This document shows positions 34,387 through 46,021 of a DNA stretch of 64,000 bases, in pieces. Within the stretch, counting starts at the first letter, position 1; each line of letters opens with the position of its first letter. The stretch lies in the NCBI GenBank assembly GCA_002099365.1, contig MSED01000001.1, positions 2,852,001-2,916,000 of the forward strand. The letters run 5' to 3'. Position numbers and translations under genes: made by a program. The notes below the pieces were generated by a model. It did not search any database. It was not told where the DNA came from and saw nothing but the letters and a program-made list of their open reading frames with translations. The DNA is from Phialophora verrucosa. Its lineage: Eukaryota > Ascomycota > Eurotiomycetes > Chaetothyriales > Herpotrichiellaceae.

Positions 34387-35772
34387 TTACTCCTCCCGTT
34401 CCCTGTTGCCATTGATCTCCTTGAGCTTCATCCCGGTCTTCCAGTCGAGCTCCTTTGCGATCTGGGTCATGCGTTCAAAGACCGGCCTGCCCACATACCT
34501 CCAGAAGCCACCTGCTCGGACACATGTCTCGCGCTGCTCGTTCTCGAATCGTTCTAAATCATCTCTCACCAGGCCTTTGAGGCTAGCAATAATGGAAATG
34601 ATCTGGTGTGGCCTGCAGGCAGCGTCCTTGTCGGCTCCAGCTCCATTCTTCTTGGCAATACCACCATTGACGAGAGGGACCGCAAGTGGCGTGCCACAGG
34701 ACCGGGCGTGTTCAGCATCTACTCCAAGCCTGCCCAACACAGCAACGAGCAGATCCTCCATCTCGTCATCGGCCTGGTCCTCATCATTCACACGTTCACT
34801 GAACCTTCGCTTCTTCGGGCCGCCACCACTCGCAGCAGAGGAGCTTTTACGCCTATCTCGATCACTCCTTCTCCTCTGTGCAATGCTGGACAGCAACGCC
34901 TTCTTGTGCTCGTCAATGCTCGACAAGAATCCCATGTTGCGGGCAATGACTTCCTCAATGGTTCTGTCGGTGGCTAACGGATGTGTTGCACCTGCTGGCC
35001 CTTCCGCATTCGCCGCGTCTCCATGCAAGACCTTTGCCACAAAGGAAACATCTTCTGTCCGTACATTTATGACATGCTTCTGCTGGTTCTTGGCGGCTTT
35101 GGACTGTGATTTGGCGGCCTTGGAAGCTTTCTTCACGGCGCGGATTTCGGCTTTGGTCAGCTTAGGAGGAGCCATACGGGCGCGTTCGCTTTCATCCGCC
35201 GTGCTTGCCGTGGTGTCGGTAACAGTGTTTGCATCATCATTCTCTTCGTCTTCGAACTCGTCATCGAGGACATCGAATTGGCGGACCGCTTGCTGAGCAT
35301 AAGGGACGTTGATGGGCAGTTCCTCCAACCTGTTTCTGGTCCTTGTCGAGATCGGGCCTGTGCCAGTTGCGGCTTTGTACTCTGCGAGGAGCTCTGCGAT
35401 CTTTTCCATGCAGCAACGGCGATGTCAGTGAGTCGTCTCCACGCTTCTGCTCGTTGCCCCAGCAACAAGATGCTCTCACAACTCACCTTTCGATGCCTGT
35501 TTTCATGTAACTCATCTGCCTGGATGCATGAGAAGCAGTTGTGGCTTGTTCCGATGGCGTGCATGGTCTGGTGATAACGAGTACAGGGGATGCTGTGGGT
35601 TCCGTAGCATGTCTGGCGGGCTTTGGGGTTGCTCATCTTCATGGAACAGAGGTAACAACTGTGCTCTGTACAGAATTAATCAGCGGTCCACGGGTACGGC
35701 AGGTGATGGTGACTTGCCTAGTCCAGATGCCGCCTCCCACTTGAAGGGGCTATTGGGTGCAGCTGGATCCAT
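34387..35772 (-). CDS. Cys-rich conserved fungal protein of unknown function (3 exons)
   Basis: Reconstructed model: exon 1 35718-35772 (ATG at 35772), exon 2 35487-35665, exon 3 34387-35400, total 415 aa. Intron 1 uses a GC donor (GCAAGT...TGTACAG). Intron 2 is GTGAGT...GGAAAAG with a CTGAC branch point. Phases match at both joints. The spliced N-terminus gives a possible zinc-binding block (CYLC...CYGTHSIPCTRYHQTMHAIGTSHNCFSC, residues about 22-68), which the third exon alone lacks; its own ATG at 35409 would give 340 aa. Later parts are an acidic patch, a Lys/Ala/Ser-rich helix (KAEIRAVKKASKAAKSQSKAAK), a KKRRFSER basic motif and a conserved-looking helical C-terminus (GGFWRYVGRPVFERMTQIAKELDWKTGMKLKEIN). 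Possibly nuclear. Function unknown. Confidence 0.68.
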
Positions 35773-36802
35773 GATCACTGTTCCCTCGCCTCTTATGCCT
35801 TGGTCTCTAGTTTTGTTGCCTGCCACAGGCCCGTCGGGTCTTTTAGGAAGATAGAATAGAATTATTTTGGCTTGGAAGTACTTCTCGATGTGCACGAGGG
35901 GCTGCAAAGACAATGACGTGTCTGGAGGAGGGTGTCGGCCAGGATCGATGGTTTAGATCGATCAAAGGGAGCGCGGTGAGGCAGGGGAGCGTGTGAAAGA
36001 GAAGATGTCCAGTGAAGGAAATGAGCGCCCGCAGTGTCTGGCAGTGAAAGTGCGGGAGGCAAGACGTGACGGGATGTGAAGGCTGAGACTCAGAATGTGC
36101 AACAGAAGCACTGCCAACTCGCGTCAGGACGCGGATGTGAAAGCGAGAGATCTGACATGTTTTGGATTAAGATCTTCGATTGCCCGGCGGCACCTGTTGT
36201 GATTTCTTGCGGGCATTTCTCGAACAAAGAGCATACTGCGCGTAGGTGCAATCGATAAGCCACGGGTGCGGTACATCAGGGAAAGTTGTTGCTGGCTATC
36301 GGGCAACTGCAACTCGGTGGAGTTGGTCCAATATGCAATTCAGCACACACAGCGGCTGGCAAGACGCCGCAGAGGGGATTGAGGAAGTGAGTGGAGATGG
36401 TTCGACAAAGCCAGCACAGGGTGGAATGGAGGAAGATGAGGAGCAGGGAACAGGATCATTGCATGCAGCACTGGCAAAGTGAGTGAGCGGCAGCTATGGA
36501 AAGCAGATTGACGTTACAAGAAGGAGCGACTTGGTGCCTCCACCATTCGAGATGAACCATCTTCGAGGAAGGCACCCATTGGAAGCCGACGTGGACTCTC
36601 CGAGTTTGCTCTCGCCTCAACGAGCCGCAGCCTCGTTACAGACTGGAGACATGTTGACTCCACCGACTTCTCAAACAGCTCAGGAGCGCAGTCGTCAGAG
36701 TCCACGGATGGGAGGGTGGAGGGTGAAAGCAAACCAGTGCCGGCAGGCCGCATACTGGCCTGTCGGTGAGTCGGAAAACCCCAGCCCACATTCCACCTCA
36801 AT
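35773..36802. promoter_or_regulatory. Promoter of the Cys-rich gene and 3' UTR of egt1
   Basis: About 1 kb between two minus-strand genes. Bases next to 35773 should hold the promoter and leader of the 415-aa gene; bases near 36802 the egt1 3' UTR. Short open frames only. Confidence 0.4.
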
Positions 36803-39653
36803 CTAGACTGCAACATCCCTGACCAGTCTGGTCGTGCACCAAACATAGGGATAGTTCCTCTGGTACCAGTTGACAAAGGTCTTCTTCAGGGCGATGCGAG
36901 GCACAGTTGCCCAGCTGCCACCGAGACAAACGTTGTGCTTGCCATCGAAGAAGTCGGCAGTATAGCCTGGGTACAGGTCCATTGCCTTGAATCCCTCGTG
37001 TGGCGCCAACGGCGTGCTAGTCCATTCCCATAGACCTCCAAGATCGCTTTGTCCGCAGAGGCGACTGCCGTTGCCTGTCACTGGCGTGGGATGCCAGTGG
37101 CGAAAGGCAACATTGCGATCATCAAGCTTGATGAAGAGCTCGCGTGGGTCTGGCTTGGAATGTTTGGCACCGCCGTTGACGGCGCCGTTAGACAAACGGC
37201 TTGATGGTGGGGTTTCCTCGACTCCGTCGTTGGAGAGATGGCTAGAGTGGTCAGATCATTTGCCAGGCGACAGAGATATGGGCTTACCCGTTGACTGCCG
37301 AGATCAACTTGCTCGGCACCTTCTGAAGAATGCTGTTTTGCTCCTCGACGTACTGATACAGGCTCCGGGCTTCCTCCAGAGTTGGGATACGGCCTCCCGA
37401 CCATTCGGCGTAAGCGGCCAGTTCGTCGTAGGAGGCCATAATGGGCCAATCCAGAGCATATTTGAGGGGGACGAGCCCATAGACGGTTCGGATGGCCTTA
37501 TCTTCAAGGAACGCGGAGCTGGCCATCTTGAGCGTATCCATCGCATCGCCATTCACGCCATTCACGCCATTGGTGCCGTTGGCCTGGCCGTTCATGTGCA
37601 AGGTCGTCCACGAAGCCGGAAGGGGGAGCTTGTGGGTGGCCTCCAAGAAATAAGCATATTCGCCATTGCTGATAGGGCGGCTTTGAGCCTCGAACTCGTG
37701 GACCGTCACCCTGCGTGGCGGCCTCTCGTTGTCCCAGCCAAAGTATCGGTCCGGGCCCAGATCGTTCTCTGGATCGTCCAAACCCAGCTTGACTTCGCTC
37801 GCGGGAATACGGTGCCACTGGTTCTCGACGCGTTGTGCACGGGCTTCTGCTGCCAAAGCCCGGAAGTCCGGTGACCCTTGGCCTGGCGGTGGAAGGATTC
37901 GTTCACTCTGTAAAAGCATGTACACGAATGTCTCCAAATGCATCGCCTCGTGTTCATATGCTAACCATAGCGCTCGGCCGAGTTTCCGATCCGCATATGC
38001 CAGCCCGGATTGCATGCTTTCCACTATACGTGCTCGAACACGTTCAGAGTAATCCAGAATCGCTTTCAACGGAGGCCAGGCATCTGGGACTTCGCTATGG
38101 TCGTGGCACAACTCAGGGTTGTCCACATCTACAGGGTATTAATTTCGCACTGTGGTAGAGAGCGTGGCGGAGCGCCTACCTGGATCAATTCCGCGTTCAA
38201 AGATGGAACGATAGGATGCTGGATCTGTAGGCTTTCTGCCGGTAGCCTTGGTATAATGAATATCTATATTTCCGTCAGTATGGCAGTCTAGCACGCTGAG
38301 CGACATCGTATACCTGCGAAGGTAGGTATGTGGCCGAGATAGAATATCAGGTCGTTTCTCAGCTTGATTGGCTTGTTGAGCAATTCATCTCTCGGAACCA
38401 TTGACTTCGTTACGGTATCCCAAGCGGCCCATAGTTGCCTCCAGTCATTCTGAGACGGAACGGGACTGGCTGCGAATTCCGCTGGCTTGGTGGGGAAGTT
38501 AATGCTGGATGGAGACAGAAGATGGATGTCTGAGTCAAGAGTTAGCACGAGTCTGTTGACGCAATCGAAGCGCTCACGATAATCATTGCTCTCATTGCCA
38601 TAGGACATCTGAAGAATGAACCCAGCAGCATGCCAAAGTGCATCGCTTTCAGCCTCAGAATACTTGAAGGCGTCCTCAAAATGGATCTTCTCGCCTTCCT
38701 CGAAGTGGAAGTCTTTCACGTGGATGGTCTTCAAGGCGACGTATGATGCTTGGTGTCTGTTAGACTTTTCGTCATAGGACCCTTCAACCTCCCACTCGTC
38801 CGGCTTGAATGCTTCGTATCCAAGGATGTTGTTGGCGTGTACGAGGCCATTGCGATAGAACTGCTCGGTGACGTGTTGCGAGTCATTATAAGCGCGGAAG
38901 ATTCGCTCAGGTTGTTGGCACGCATCGAGCCCGACGAGCATGAAGTCTGATGCCCCGAGGGCTTTCTTGAACGATGCGAGGAACTGAGCCGCACCATCAC
39001 GAGTGAAATTTCCCAAAGAAGAGCCCATTGTCATGACACAGGTCGCGGCGCGACCAGTCCGGGACTGTCCCAGCCAGGACAGAGCATCATCGTAGGTACC
39101 ATGCAAGGCGTGAAAGCTGACATAGTGGAAGTCACTTGTGTCCAGCTCAGCGAAAGTCCGCTTCAGCTCAGACAGCGATAGGTCCAACGCAAAGTACTCG
39201 ACCGTCTTTTGGGCTCTTTCGAATGCTTCGAGAAGGATGTTAACCTTGCGAAGGTTCCTATTGGTCACTCAACCTCAGCCCTGATCAGGTGGACTCTGAC
39301 TGGCCTGGCCATACTCACCCGCTGCCAAGTTCCACAAGCCGACTACCTTCTGGAATTCGTGCGACAATCTCGCCGGCATGGAGCTTGAGGGCCTCGATCT
39401 CGGCGTTTGTGAGGTAGTATTCATCCAGGTAGGTGATGTCCTCAAACAATTTCAGGCCCTTTTCTGAGACTGTTTAGTATTCGCCTTGGACGTAAAGGAC
39501 CTCTGTACCATCGTAGAGCAGCAACGTAGGGAAGGTCCGTGGCTGCCCCTCAGTAGGATTCAACGATTGTTTCAATGTCTCGACCAGAGACTGGTCGGAT
39601 TTGTCCCTCCGGATATCATGGATCGGCACACCAGCCGAAGTGTGGGTGGCCAT
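36803..39653 (-). CDS. egt1: Ergothioneine biosynthesis protein Egt1 (methyltransferase-sulfoxide synthase fusion)
   Basis: Converts histidine to hercynine by SAM-dependent trimethylation, then oxidatively joins it to cysteine. I resolve six exons with matching phases: 39509-39653, 39319-39463, 38314-39257, 38180-38263, 37288-38128 and 36803-37241, total 865 aa, close to N. crassa Egt-1. The EgtD-like half has FPTLLLYDEKGLKLFEDITYL split by intron 1 and the SAM site LVELGSG split by intron 2. A DinB-like segment carries the iron-ligand motif HEAMHLET. The C-terminal FGE-sulfatase-like half ends with LGGLWEWTSTP, DLYPGYTADFFDG and LGGSWATVPR. An Asn-Gly-rich linker (about residues 600-615) and another at the last intron interrupt the FGE part. 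Egt2, the lyase for the last step, is not in the window. Introns are GT-AG with CTAAC-like branch sites. Confidence 0.95.
37541..37576. repeat. 9-base coding microrepeat in egt1
   Basis: Three near-perfect copies of GCCATTCAC followed by a variant encode the Asn-Gly-Val linker of Egt1 on the minus strand. It looks like slippage growth in a loop of the FGE-like domain. Confidence 0.7.
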
Positions 39654-41203
39654 GGCAGTGCTTCGACCAGGGGAGACTCAGAGTTCGAACACGACGAGGT
39701 CTGGGATTTTCGGGCACGGGCTAGATCAACATATACTCGCTGGAAGTAAGACAGCCGAAGCAAAGATCAAGACGAGCATCAACACGACGGAAACACCTCG
39801 ACGTATGTTGTATGCAGGTCCCACTATATCCGGGGGCTGGTTGGACCATATACCAGGCAGGGCAAAATGTGCTTTGCCAATGGGAGCGCCTCTGGACTTG
39901 CTCCGCCGAATGGCTGAGGTGAGTCGGAACACAGCACAAGGTTCCATTTCCAAGCAGCGCATCGGGATCATCGAGAACTGTCTGGATACGAATGCCATGT
40001 GTGGACCTGTCACAGGCGTCTGTGGAGAGCTAAAACGAGCCGGGACTGGCTCGAGACGCCGAAGCTTGACGTTATGGACGCGAAAATACGCATGATCAGT
40101 CAACACAACATGCCACTACCAAGACCCGGGGCGGACCAGGGTGGCGACCGCAGAGATTTCATCTTCAGGAACGAGGCACAATGGTAGGCGTCGGTAGGCG
40201 GTAACGAACCGCTGCTGGCTCACCAAGGCCGCCCGCGTCTGAAGCGTGGCGGGGTAGCGAGGGCTGACAGTGACGACACACACGTAACTCCGAACCCGAG
40301 GAGCGCGTACGAGTACAAACCTTCCCGGGTCGAGCAAATCTGCCGTGAAGAGCTGAGAAGTCGTGACGACCTCGACCTTAGTGGTGCACAAATAGCAACA
40401 CACGGTCGGTTAGTGGTGGTGGCATGTTCGTGTGAGAGAAACCAAGGATGCATGGGGTAAAGAGGGGCAGCTCAACCATCCTGCTTCGGGCACCTGTCGA
40501 CGTAACATGGATTCCGGCTTCAGAGGCTGACCGGTCGAAATTTCCTACGAGTACACTCGGCAAGATTGTGCTGCCGAAGCTTCCTACGGCACTCGGCCAA
40601 GCATCAACTTGAATGGTTGTCGCGTACCACAGTCAGCAGCGACTTATGCACGGAGGAGAACGGTTCTCTGTTGTCCGGAAGGCAGCCGCTGCAAGCATTC
40701 CATAATCACCCACATCTTCGGTTTCAGGTAGGTCGTTAGGGCAGGTAACTACTGCCATGATGAGCTAAACACACGATGCCATGGAAAGTCAAGGAGCTGT
40801 TCCTGACCAACGTCAGCCGAGACAGCGAAGACGCGGTGCTATTCCGGCTCCCGCTCTTCCGAGTATCAGTCATCGATTCTCACCGATACGTGAGAAGAGA
40901 GCGTGGGAGATCCGCGGCACGGAAGAATATACGGCCGGAGGGCTAATCCAGAATAGGCAAAGAGTAAATAGAGCACACGCGCACTTGGAGCTTCGCTGAG
41001 ATCTCGACACGACCGCAGCCTCTCATCCCAACACAATTAGGCCACGCGCTTCCATGCATCTCAATTGAGTATCTGCGTCTCTTGTCGTGTTACGCCGTAT
41101 CGATTCTGATAATGGTCGTCCGTGCTGCTTCCGTTTCAGCTTGACCGACCCACACTTACATTCTTCGTTTGGCAACCTCCACCTCCACCTCGCTTCGACC
41201 GCC
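39654..41203. promoter_or_regulatory. Divergent promoter region, egt1 / DH-domain gene
   Basis: About 1.55 kb between divergent ATGs. Short frames on both strands carry no domain (for example 164 codons at 39601-40095, which overlaps the egt1 first exon in antisense). I see no conserved regulatory motif that I can assign. Confidence 0.4.
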
Positions 41204-43225
41204 ATGTCAAAGTCAGGCAACTTGGCTGCACTCTCGGCCATTCTCAATCCTGGAGAGACGCCCACGATATACTATGCGGAAGACCCTCCTTACCTCCCGC
41301 GGATACTCGTCTTCTACTTCCCAGTTCAAGCAGTTGGGTCACTCGCTTCGACATCCCGGATCCGCACGACCATCCTTTCCGCTGCCGGCTTCAAAAGCTA
41401 TGGAGCCTTCTCCGTCGCGCCCAACAGTAGTTACTATTCTGCAGTCCACAAGCTGCCCGAGGACAAGCAACGGGATGACGTCTATAGGGGCATTGCATTT
41501 GCACTGTGCAGGTACTTCTCGGAGGTCCCAACCGAAGTCAAGAACGCAATAGATGAAGAGAACGCCCACCATGGAATAGCTATGAAGTGGGGACAAACGC
41601 ACGCAGCTCAGGTTACGTGCCGGATGAGCAGGGTCATCAACACGGACGAGATCATTGAGGCGCTGCGCCCATTTTCCAAGGAGCGACCATCAAGTCCACA
41701 GACACCCACCCGGCCTCTGGCGTCGATTAGGAAGACGCGGCCGTCGTTTCTGCCGCAGGAGTCGAGCAATCATGGCATTGGTCGCATCGGCCATGCATTC
41801 ACGCCGTCGAAGAGGATACCCAGTGGACAAGCTAGACGCACTCCGTCCATATCGTCCCCGGGAACTCGAAAAGCAAGCAGCACGCTGGACCCGAAACACT
41901 CGGTCCAACAATTAGAATCGCTGCGCTTCAAGATGTGCGAGTTTGTGGATACCGAAGATCGATACATCACCCGTCTCCAGCAGTTGATTGACTTGGTCAC
42001 CAACCAAGGGCGGACTCCCAAATCCTTGAGTTCCAAGTTTTCGACCAAGGGCAACCATAAGGCTATGAACGCTATGCTTCAATTTCCCTCACTGTTGGAT
42101 CAGATCAGGGATCTGAACATTGCATTCTTGGACGACATCGAGACGGCTTTGCACAACTCGGAAGATACAGCTCTTACCTTTCTTGACTCGGCGCAGGCCA
42201 ATCCCCAGCTGCTGCAGAATGCCAAAGATCCCTTGGGCGTGCTCGGCTTTGCCAAGATCCTCCTGACGCATTTCCCCAAATTCCCAATGCCCTACAGAGA
42301 GTATCTCGACCTGCATTCTCAGGTTTCATCGAACCTCGACCAATTTCTAAAAGAAGGCACGACGTCGATCCAACAAGTACCGTCCCTGCTTATGGAGCCA
42401 GCGCAACGTATCTCCCGGTACGGCCTTTATATCGACAGCATGCTTCCCCACGTGCCCGTCAACTTCACCGTCGCCATCCGTACGCTCGAGAAAGCCCGCA
42501 AGATCATCGCCGAGATTTGCGAAATGGAGCCCGCGGCGTCGACGATTCTAGACTCTCTCCGCATCGAGCACGAAGCAAAGAGAAAGGGTCTCTCCCCGAC
42601 AAAACTCCTCTCCGGCCTGACGAGATCGAATGGCACAATCCGCGAAGCCCCAGCCCTAACAGGAAGCTTGAAAGAGCGCGAGGGACCGCGCCTATTCCCC
42701 AGCCTCGGTCGCAGTCTCAGTAGGCGCACGAAGGCCTCCTCTCGCCCCGGCCTCGCGACAATCCTCGCCGAACAAGATCCCGAACAAGTAAATAACGTGC
42801 AGGTGCGGCCTCGAAACGACGAGAACAGGCCCCTCACCTCATCATCGGCCCTGTCCTTTGGATCGATAAAGAGACCCCCAACATCAGGGTCAAGCGTCAG
42901 CGCGACGAACCGTTCAACAGGGAGCGCGAGCCCGGGCCCCAACCTCGGAGGGCTGCTAAGCGGCAAAAAGCTGCGCGTGCGGACTGCCCCTAGCGGCGCG
43001 ACTGGTCCGCGAACCCCAACTGAGTTGCAGGGGCAAAGTCTCGGGCACTCTCATCCGACTTCGTCGCCGCCTATCGGGGCTGCAACTGAGCGGCAGGGGA
43101 GCCTAGAGCACTTGAAAGCCGAACTGTTGCGTGTCGAGGTGGAGAATTACAAGCTCCTAGAGGAAAATGCCGAGTTGAAGAGGCTGATCCGGGAATGCAC
43201 GTGTGGAGGAGCTGCACGGCGCTAA
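41204..43225 (+). CDS. DH (RhoGEF)-domain protein
   Basis: Encodes 673 aa from ATG 41204; the open frame continues upstream to a non-ATG codon, but leader-like sequence precedes this ATG. After an N-terminal region of about 160 residues (PPYLPRILVFYFPVQ...) and a basic Ser/Pro linker, a Dbl-homology fold spans about residues 230-470. Its CR1 helix is LESLRFKMCEFVDTEDRYITRLQQLIDL, and the CR3 signature is LLMEPAQRISRYGLYIDSML. The tail is Ser/Arg-rich and ends in a short coiled coil (EHLKAELLRVEVENYKLLEENAELKRLI). No PH domain was recognised. It probably activates a Rho/Cdc42-type GTPase. The layout (unusual N-terminus, DH, no obvious PH, basic tail) recalls the N-terminal part of Bud3 proteins but the whole is much shorter, so I give no symbol. 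Confidence 0.82.
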   Translation: MSKSGNLAALSAILNPGETPTIYYAEDPPYLPRILVFYFPVQAVGSLASTSRIRTTILSAAGFKSYGAFSVAPNSSYYSAVHKLPEDKQRDDVYRGIAFALCRYFSEVPTEVKNAIDEENAHHGIAMKWGQTHAAQVTCRMSRVINTDEIIEALRPFSKERPSSPQTPTRPLASIRKTRPSFLPQESSNHGIGRIGHAFTPSKRIPSGQARRTPSISSPGTRKASSTLDPKHSVQQLESLRFKMCEFVDTEDRYITRLQQLIDLVTNQGRTPKSLSSKFSTKGNHKAMNAMLQFPSLLDQIRDLNIAFLDDIETALHNSEDTALTFLDSAQANPQLLQNAKDPLGVLGFAKILLTHFPKFPMPYREYLDLHSQVSSNLDQFLKEGTTSIQQVPSLLMEPAQRISRYGLYIDSMLPHVPVNFTVAIRTLEKARKIIAEICEMEPAASTILDSLRIEHEAKRKGLSPTKLLSGLTRSNGTIREAPALTGSLKEREGPRLFPSLGRSLSRRTKASSRPGLATILAEQDPEQVNNVQVRPRNDENRPLTSSSALSFGSIKRPPTSGSSVSATNRSTGSASPGPNLGGLLSGKKLRVRTAPSGATGPRTPTELQGQSLGHSHPTSSPPIGAATERQGSLEHLKAELLRVEVENYKLLEENAELKRLIRECTCGGAARR

Positions 43226-43891
43226 GGCCACATGGTCAGCATGGCTGTGACTATACGGAGTAGTTGCCGTGGTGGTCTGGTGGAGGAGCGGCCCGGCCAG
43301 AGGAAATCAGGGATGGAATGGGGATGAAATGGATGTTTGCTCATGATTCACGACAACTACTCTGCTTTGCGGCCATGCATTTGGATTTTGACTTGGCTTT
43401 TCCCCAATCGGCATTGTATTTGCCTCGAAGCTGTACGAGTATGATTAGCTGCTGAGCTGGGGATGGGCACACTTGGACAGGCAGAGGCAGAGGCACATTT
43501 GCATAGACACCGGCACCGCACAAAAAGTCGGTATGGAACACAGCACAGAACACCGACTGATAGATTGATCCGAACGCTCTGAACTAAGGAAACTGATTCA
43601 CGAATTTCAAGAGTCTCGATTTTGATTTCGTTCTCTTCTCATCGTTCCGGCAGCAAGGAGTGAACAGGGGCCCTTTCTGGCGTGCCTGTTTGCTGGGAGA
43701 CGAAGACAGCTCAACCCCTAAATCTCGCCGCGTCGCAGAGCACTGCACTTCCTACCCAGTCATTCTTACAGCCAAACTGCACTGCGCCGGCCTGTCCACT
43801 GACTGAGCTTTCCCCGGTTCTCGTCACAGCTCTTAATTTGTCCTTTCCTGCAGCCCCAGACTACTGCATCAACGATCAATGAATGATTGAT
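43226..43891. other. Intergenic space between convergent genes
   Basis: Holds the 3' UTRs of the DH-domain gene (+) and cdt2 (-). Only short chance frames. No repeat or RNA gene recognised. Confidence 0.4.
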
Positions 43892-46021
43892 CTAATCCTC
43901 TTCATCCCACCCTGCCACAACGGCCGCCCACCCGCTCTTCGCCCTCCCGATGTCCCGTGCCACAGTCGATCTCAGCCCCCGTGCTTTCTCGGGATCATCC
44001 TCGTACCAGCATCGCGCGACATAATCGTCCGCGATGGTGACGAGTTGTCCGTTGCCCGGGATCCATGCGCAGCAGGAAACTTCCTTTCTGTGGCCGTTGA
44101 TGAGGGCAGTGCCATGGTGATACATCGGTGTGGACTCTGGATCGCTGCTGTGGAAAGAGCTGCGCGAGGTGAGAGAAGTGGGCATTCTGGACGAAGAAGC
44201 GCGTTGAGGGAGAGCTGGGCGTGAACCGTAGGTCGATGTGCATGAAGAGGCTCTGGCGGTAAGGAAAGGGGTTCGAGCAGCTTTTGCGAGATATCGTTCG
44301 TCGGTGGGGAAGAGCACCGCGCAATCTTCACCTGTGCCTGCGGCCAACAATTCTGTGTGCTCGTCTGTCTTTGGACGAAGGGAAAGTTTGTCGTAGAATG
44401 ACCCGAGGCGCAGTTTCTCATGGCGGAAACCGTACAAGGGACCAAGGCCCGTGCCAGCGCTGCGCGACGGTTTGAATGCTTGCTTTGAGGAGAGGTTCAT
44501 GTCCGGTGAGCCACCAAGGACAAGATGGGCTGTAGAGTAGGCGTAGATGGTATTGTCCCGGCAGAGAGAGTACAGTTTTGAGCCATCTGTGCTCATCACT
44601 ACAGAAGTGATACCGAAGGGGCGGGTACGCTCGTGACTCGTGGGCTCAGCGGTCGCCGAGACAGGAGTAGGTCGCCCTGATCGCTGCTTGTACGACGCCC
44701 GCAGGTCCCATAGCTTGATGATGGCGTTGTGCTCGGAAGCCGTCGCTAGCATATGCGGACGAGTCTCGCTGATAAACGCGCAGGCTGTCACTGCGAAGTC
44801 GGCTTTCGAGGATAATGGAGCAGACGGGCGTTTGCCGTTCACCAACTTGATCTTGTCCCAGGGCGTATGCGCGCCAACAATCTCGGTTTGGGGAACGACT
44901 TCTCTGCTGTTGTTGAGGAAGTGTGGTGAGCGCGTGAGTGGCTTCACTTTCAATGATCCCAGGGCGGTCTGGGCACAGCGCAGATCCCATAAGCACACGC
45001 TTCCATCTCGGGAGCACGTCGCTAATATCTTATTGCCCGAAGCGGGTTGCCACCGCACGTTTTTGATTGAACCAACATGACCAACCAGCGTGTGCGTGCC
45101 GGTACGAGTGTTCATGTCGATTATTCGGCAGGTCTGGTCCCCAGAAGCCGTAGCCAGGAAATTGTCGTCTGGTGAGAATTGCATATCCATGATCGCGTTG
45201 TCATGAGGGATCATCCGACCCTCGAACTTGAGCGAGCCGTCGTAGCCTTGCACACGAGGCCACGCTCGGTACATATCGATTTGGCCTTCTTCATTCCCAA
45301 TAGCAACAGACTCTTGCTGGTTGAAGCTCGTCGCGCAGAAGGGCAATGATCGTGCGCGCGAGGTGTTGGTGGAATTGGTGAAGACGTCGTCCGGAAGGGA
45401 ATAGAAGTTTGCCGTCTCATACTGCCACAGCTTGCTGTCGTTGGCTTGCCGGAGAGTCCCTCTGCCACCTAGTTGCCTGGACAAGTAACCTGCAGAGCTG
45501 CTGATGGATTGGTACCTGGTTATTCGAGGCCGATATGCTAACTCGTCTTCGTCCAAGCACTCGTCATCCTCCTCCTCATCGTCGTCGTCGTCATCCGACC
45601 CAAGGCACGCCCCACTAGAGTCATTCACACCTATTGAGACCCCTCCCGTGTTCCGTGCACCGTCTTGGCTGGCGGGAATATTCGTGACTGGCGAAGAGGG
45701 AATGGAAGGTATAGAGCTGAAGGAAAGCCGTCTCTTCTTTGCAGGTGGGCCTTCGTCTTCATTACCGGCCAGTGTGGCCTGGCTGCCCTTCAGGCGACTG
45801 TTGAGATTTGCTGCGGATAACTTCTGCAAGGCTTTTCGAGACGTCCGAACCGACTTGTTCTTGGTATCTTGTAGCCTCGGATGGAAGAATTTGTTGAAGC
45901 GATTCGGGGTGATGGAAGGGTTCTTCTTGACACGACTGCTCCGTCGAGGGCTTCGGGTTTCGGTGGGTTGAATAGGTATCTTGTCCATCCGGACACGTCT
46001 CTCTGGCGTTGTCTGTTCCAT
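43892..46021 (-). CDS. cdt2: Cdt2/DTL WD40 substrate receptor of CRL4
   Basis: Substrate receptor of the Cul4-Ddb1 ubiquitin ligase that destroys PCNA-bound Cdt1 and ribonucleotide-reductase inhibitors during S phase and after damage. Uninterrupted 709 aa from ATG 46021. A basic N-terminus of about 130 residues (RSPRRSSRVKK, TPNRFNKFFHPR) precedes an acidic run of about twenty Asp/Glu. The WD40 propeller starts near residue 195. Typical Cdt2 sequence includes LPFCATSFNQQESVAIGNEEGQIDMY, GDQTCRIIDMNT and DGSVCLWDLR. Further WD blades run to DDYVARCWYED, with Ser/Pro loops inside. WDxR-type ends (VCLWDLRCA, IKLWDLRAS) fit Ddb1 binding. Identity as Cdt2 rests on the propeller start and overall order, not on an alignment. 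Confidence 0.85.
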   Translation of the reverse strand: MEQTTPERRVRMDKIPIQPTETRSPRRSSRVKKNPSITPNRFNKFFHPRLQDTKNKSVRTSRKALQKLSAANLNSRLKGSQATLAGNEDEGPPAKKRRLSFSSIPSIPSSPVTNIPASQDGARNTGGVSIGVNDSSGACLGSDDDDDDEEEDDECLDEDELAYRPRITRYQSISSSAGYLSRQLGGRGTLRQANDSKLWQYETANFYSLPDDVFTNSTNTSRARSLPFCATSFNQQESVAIGNEEGQIDMYRAWPRVQGYDGSLKFEGRMIPHDNAIMDMQFSPDDNFLATASGDQTCRIIDMNTRTGTHTLVGHVGSIKNVRWQPASGNKILATCSRDGSVCLWDLRCAQTALGSLKVKPLTRSPHFLNNSREVVPQTEIVGAHTPWDKIKLVNGKRPSAPLSSKADFAVTACAFISETRPHMLATASEHNAIIKLWDLRASYKQRSGRPTPVSATAEPTSHERTRPFGITSVVMSTDGSKLYSLCRDNTIYAYSTAHLVLGGSPDMNLSSKQAFKPSRSAGTGLGPLYGFRHEKLRLGSFYDKLSLRPKTDEHTELLAAGTGEDCAVLFPTDERYLAKAARTPFLTARASSCTSTYGSRPALPQRASSSRMPTSLTSRSSFHSSDPESTPMYHHGTALINGHRKEVSCCAWIPGNGQLVTIADDYVARCWYEDDPEKARGLRSTVARDIGRAKSGWAAVVAGWDEED

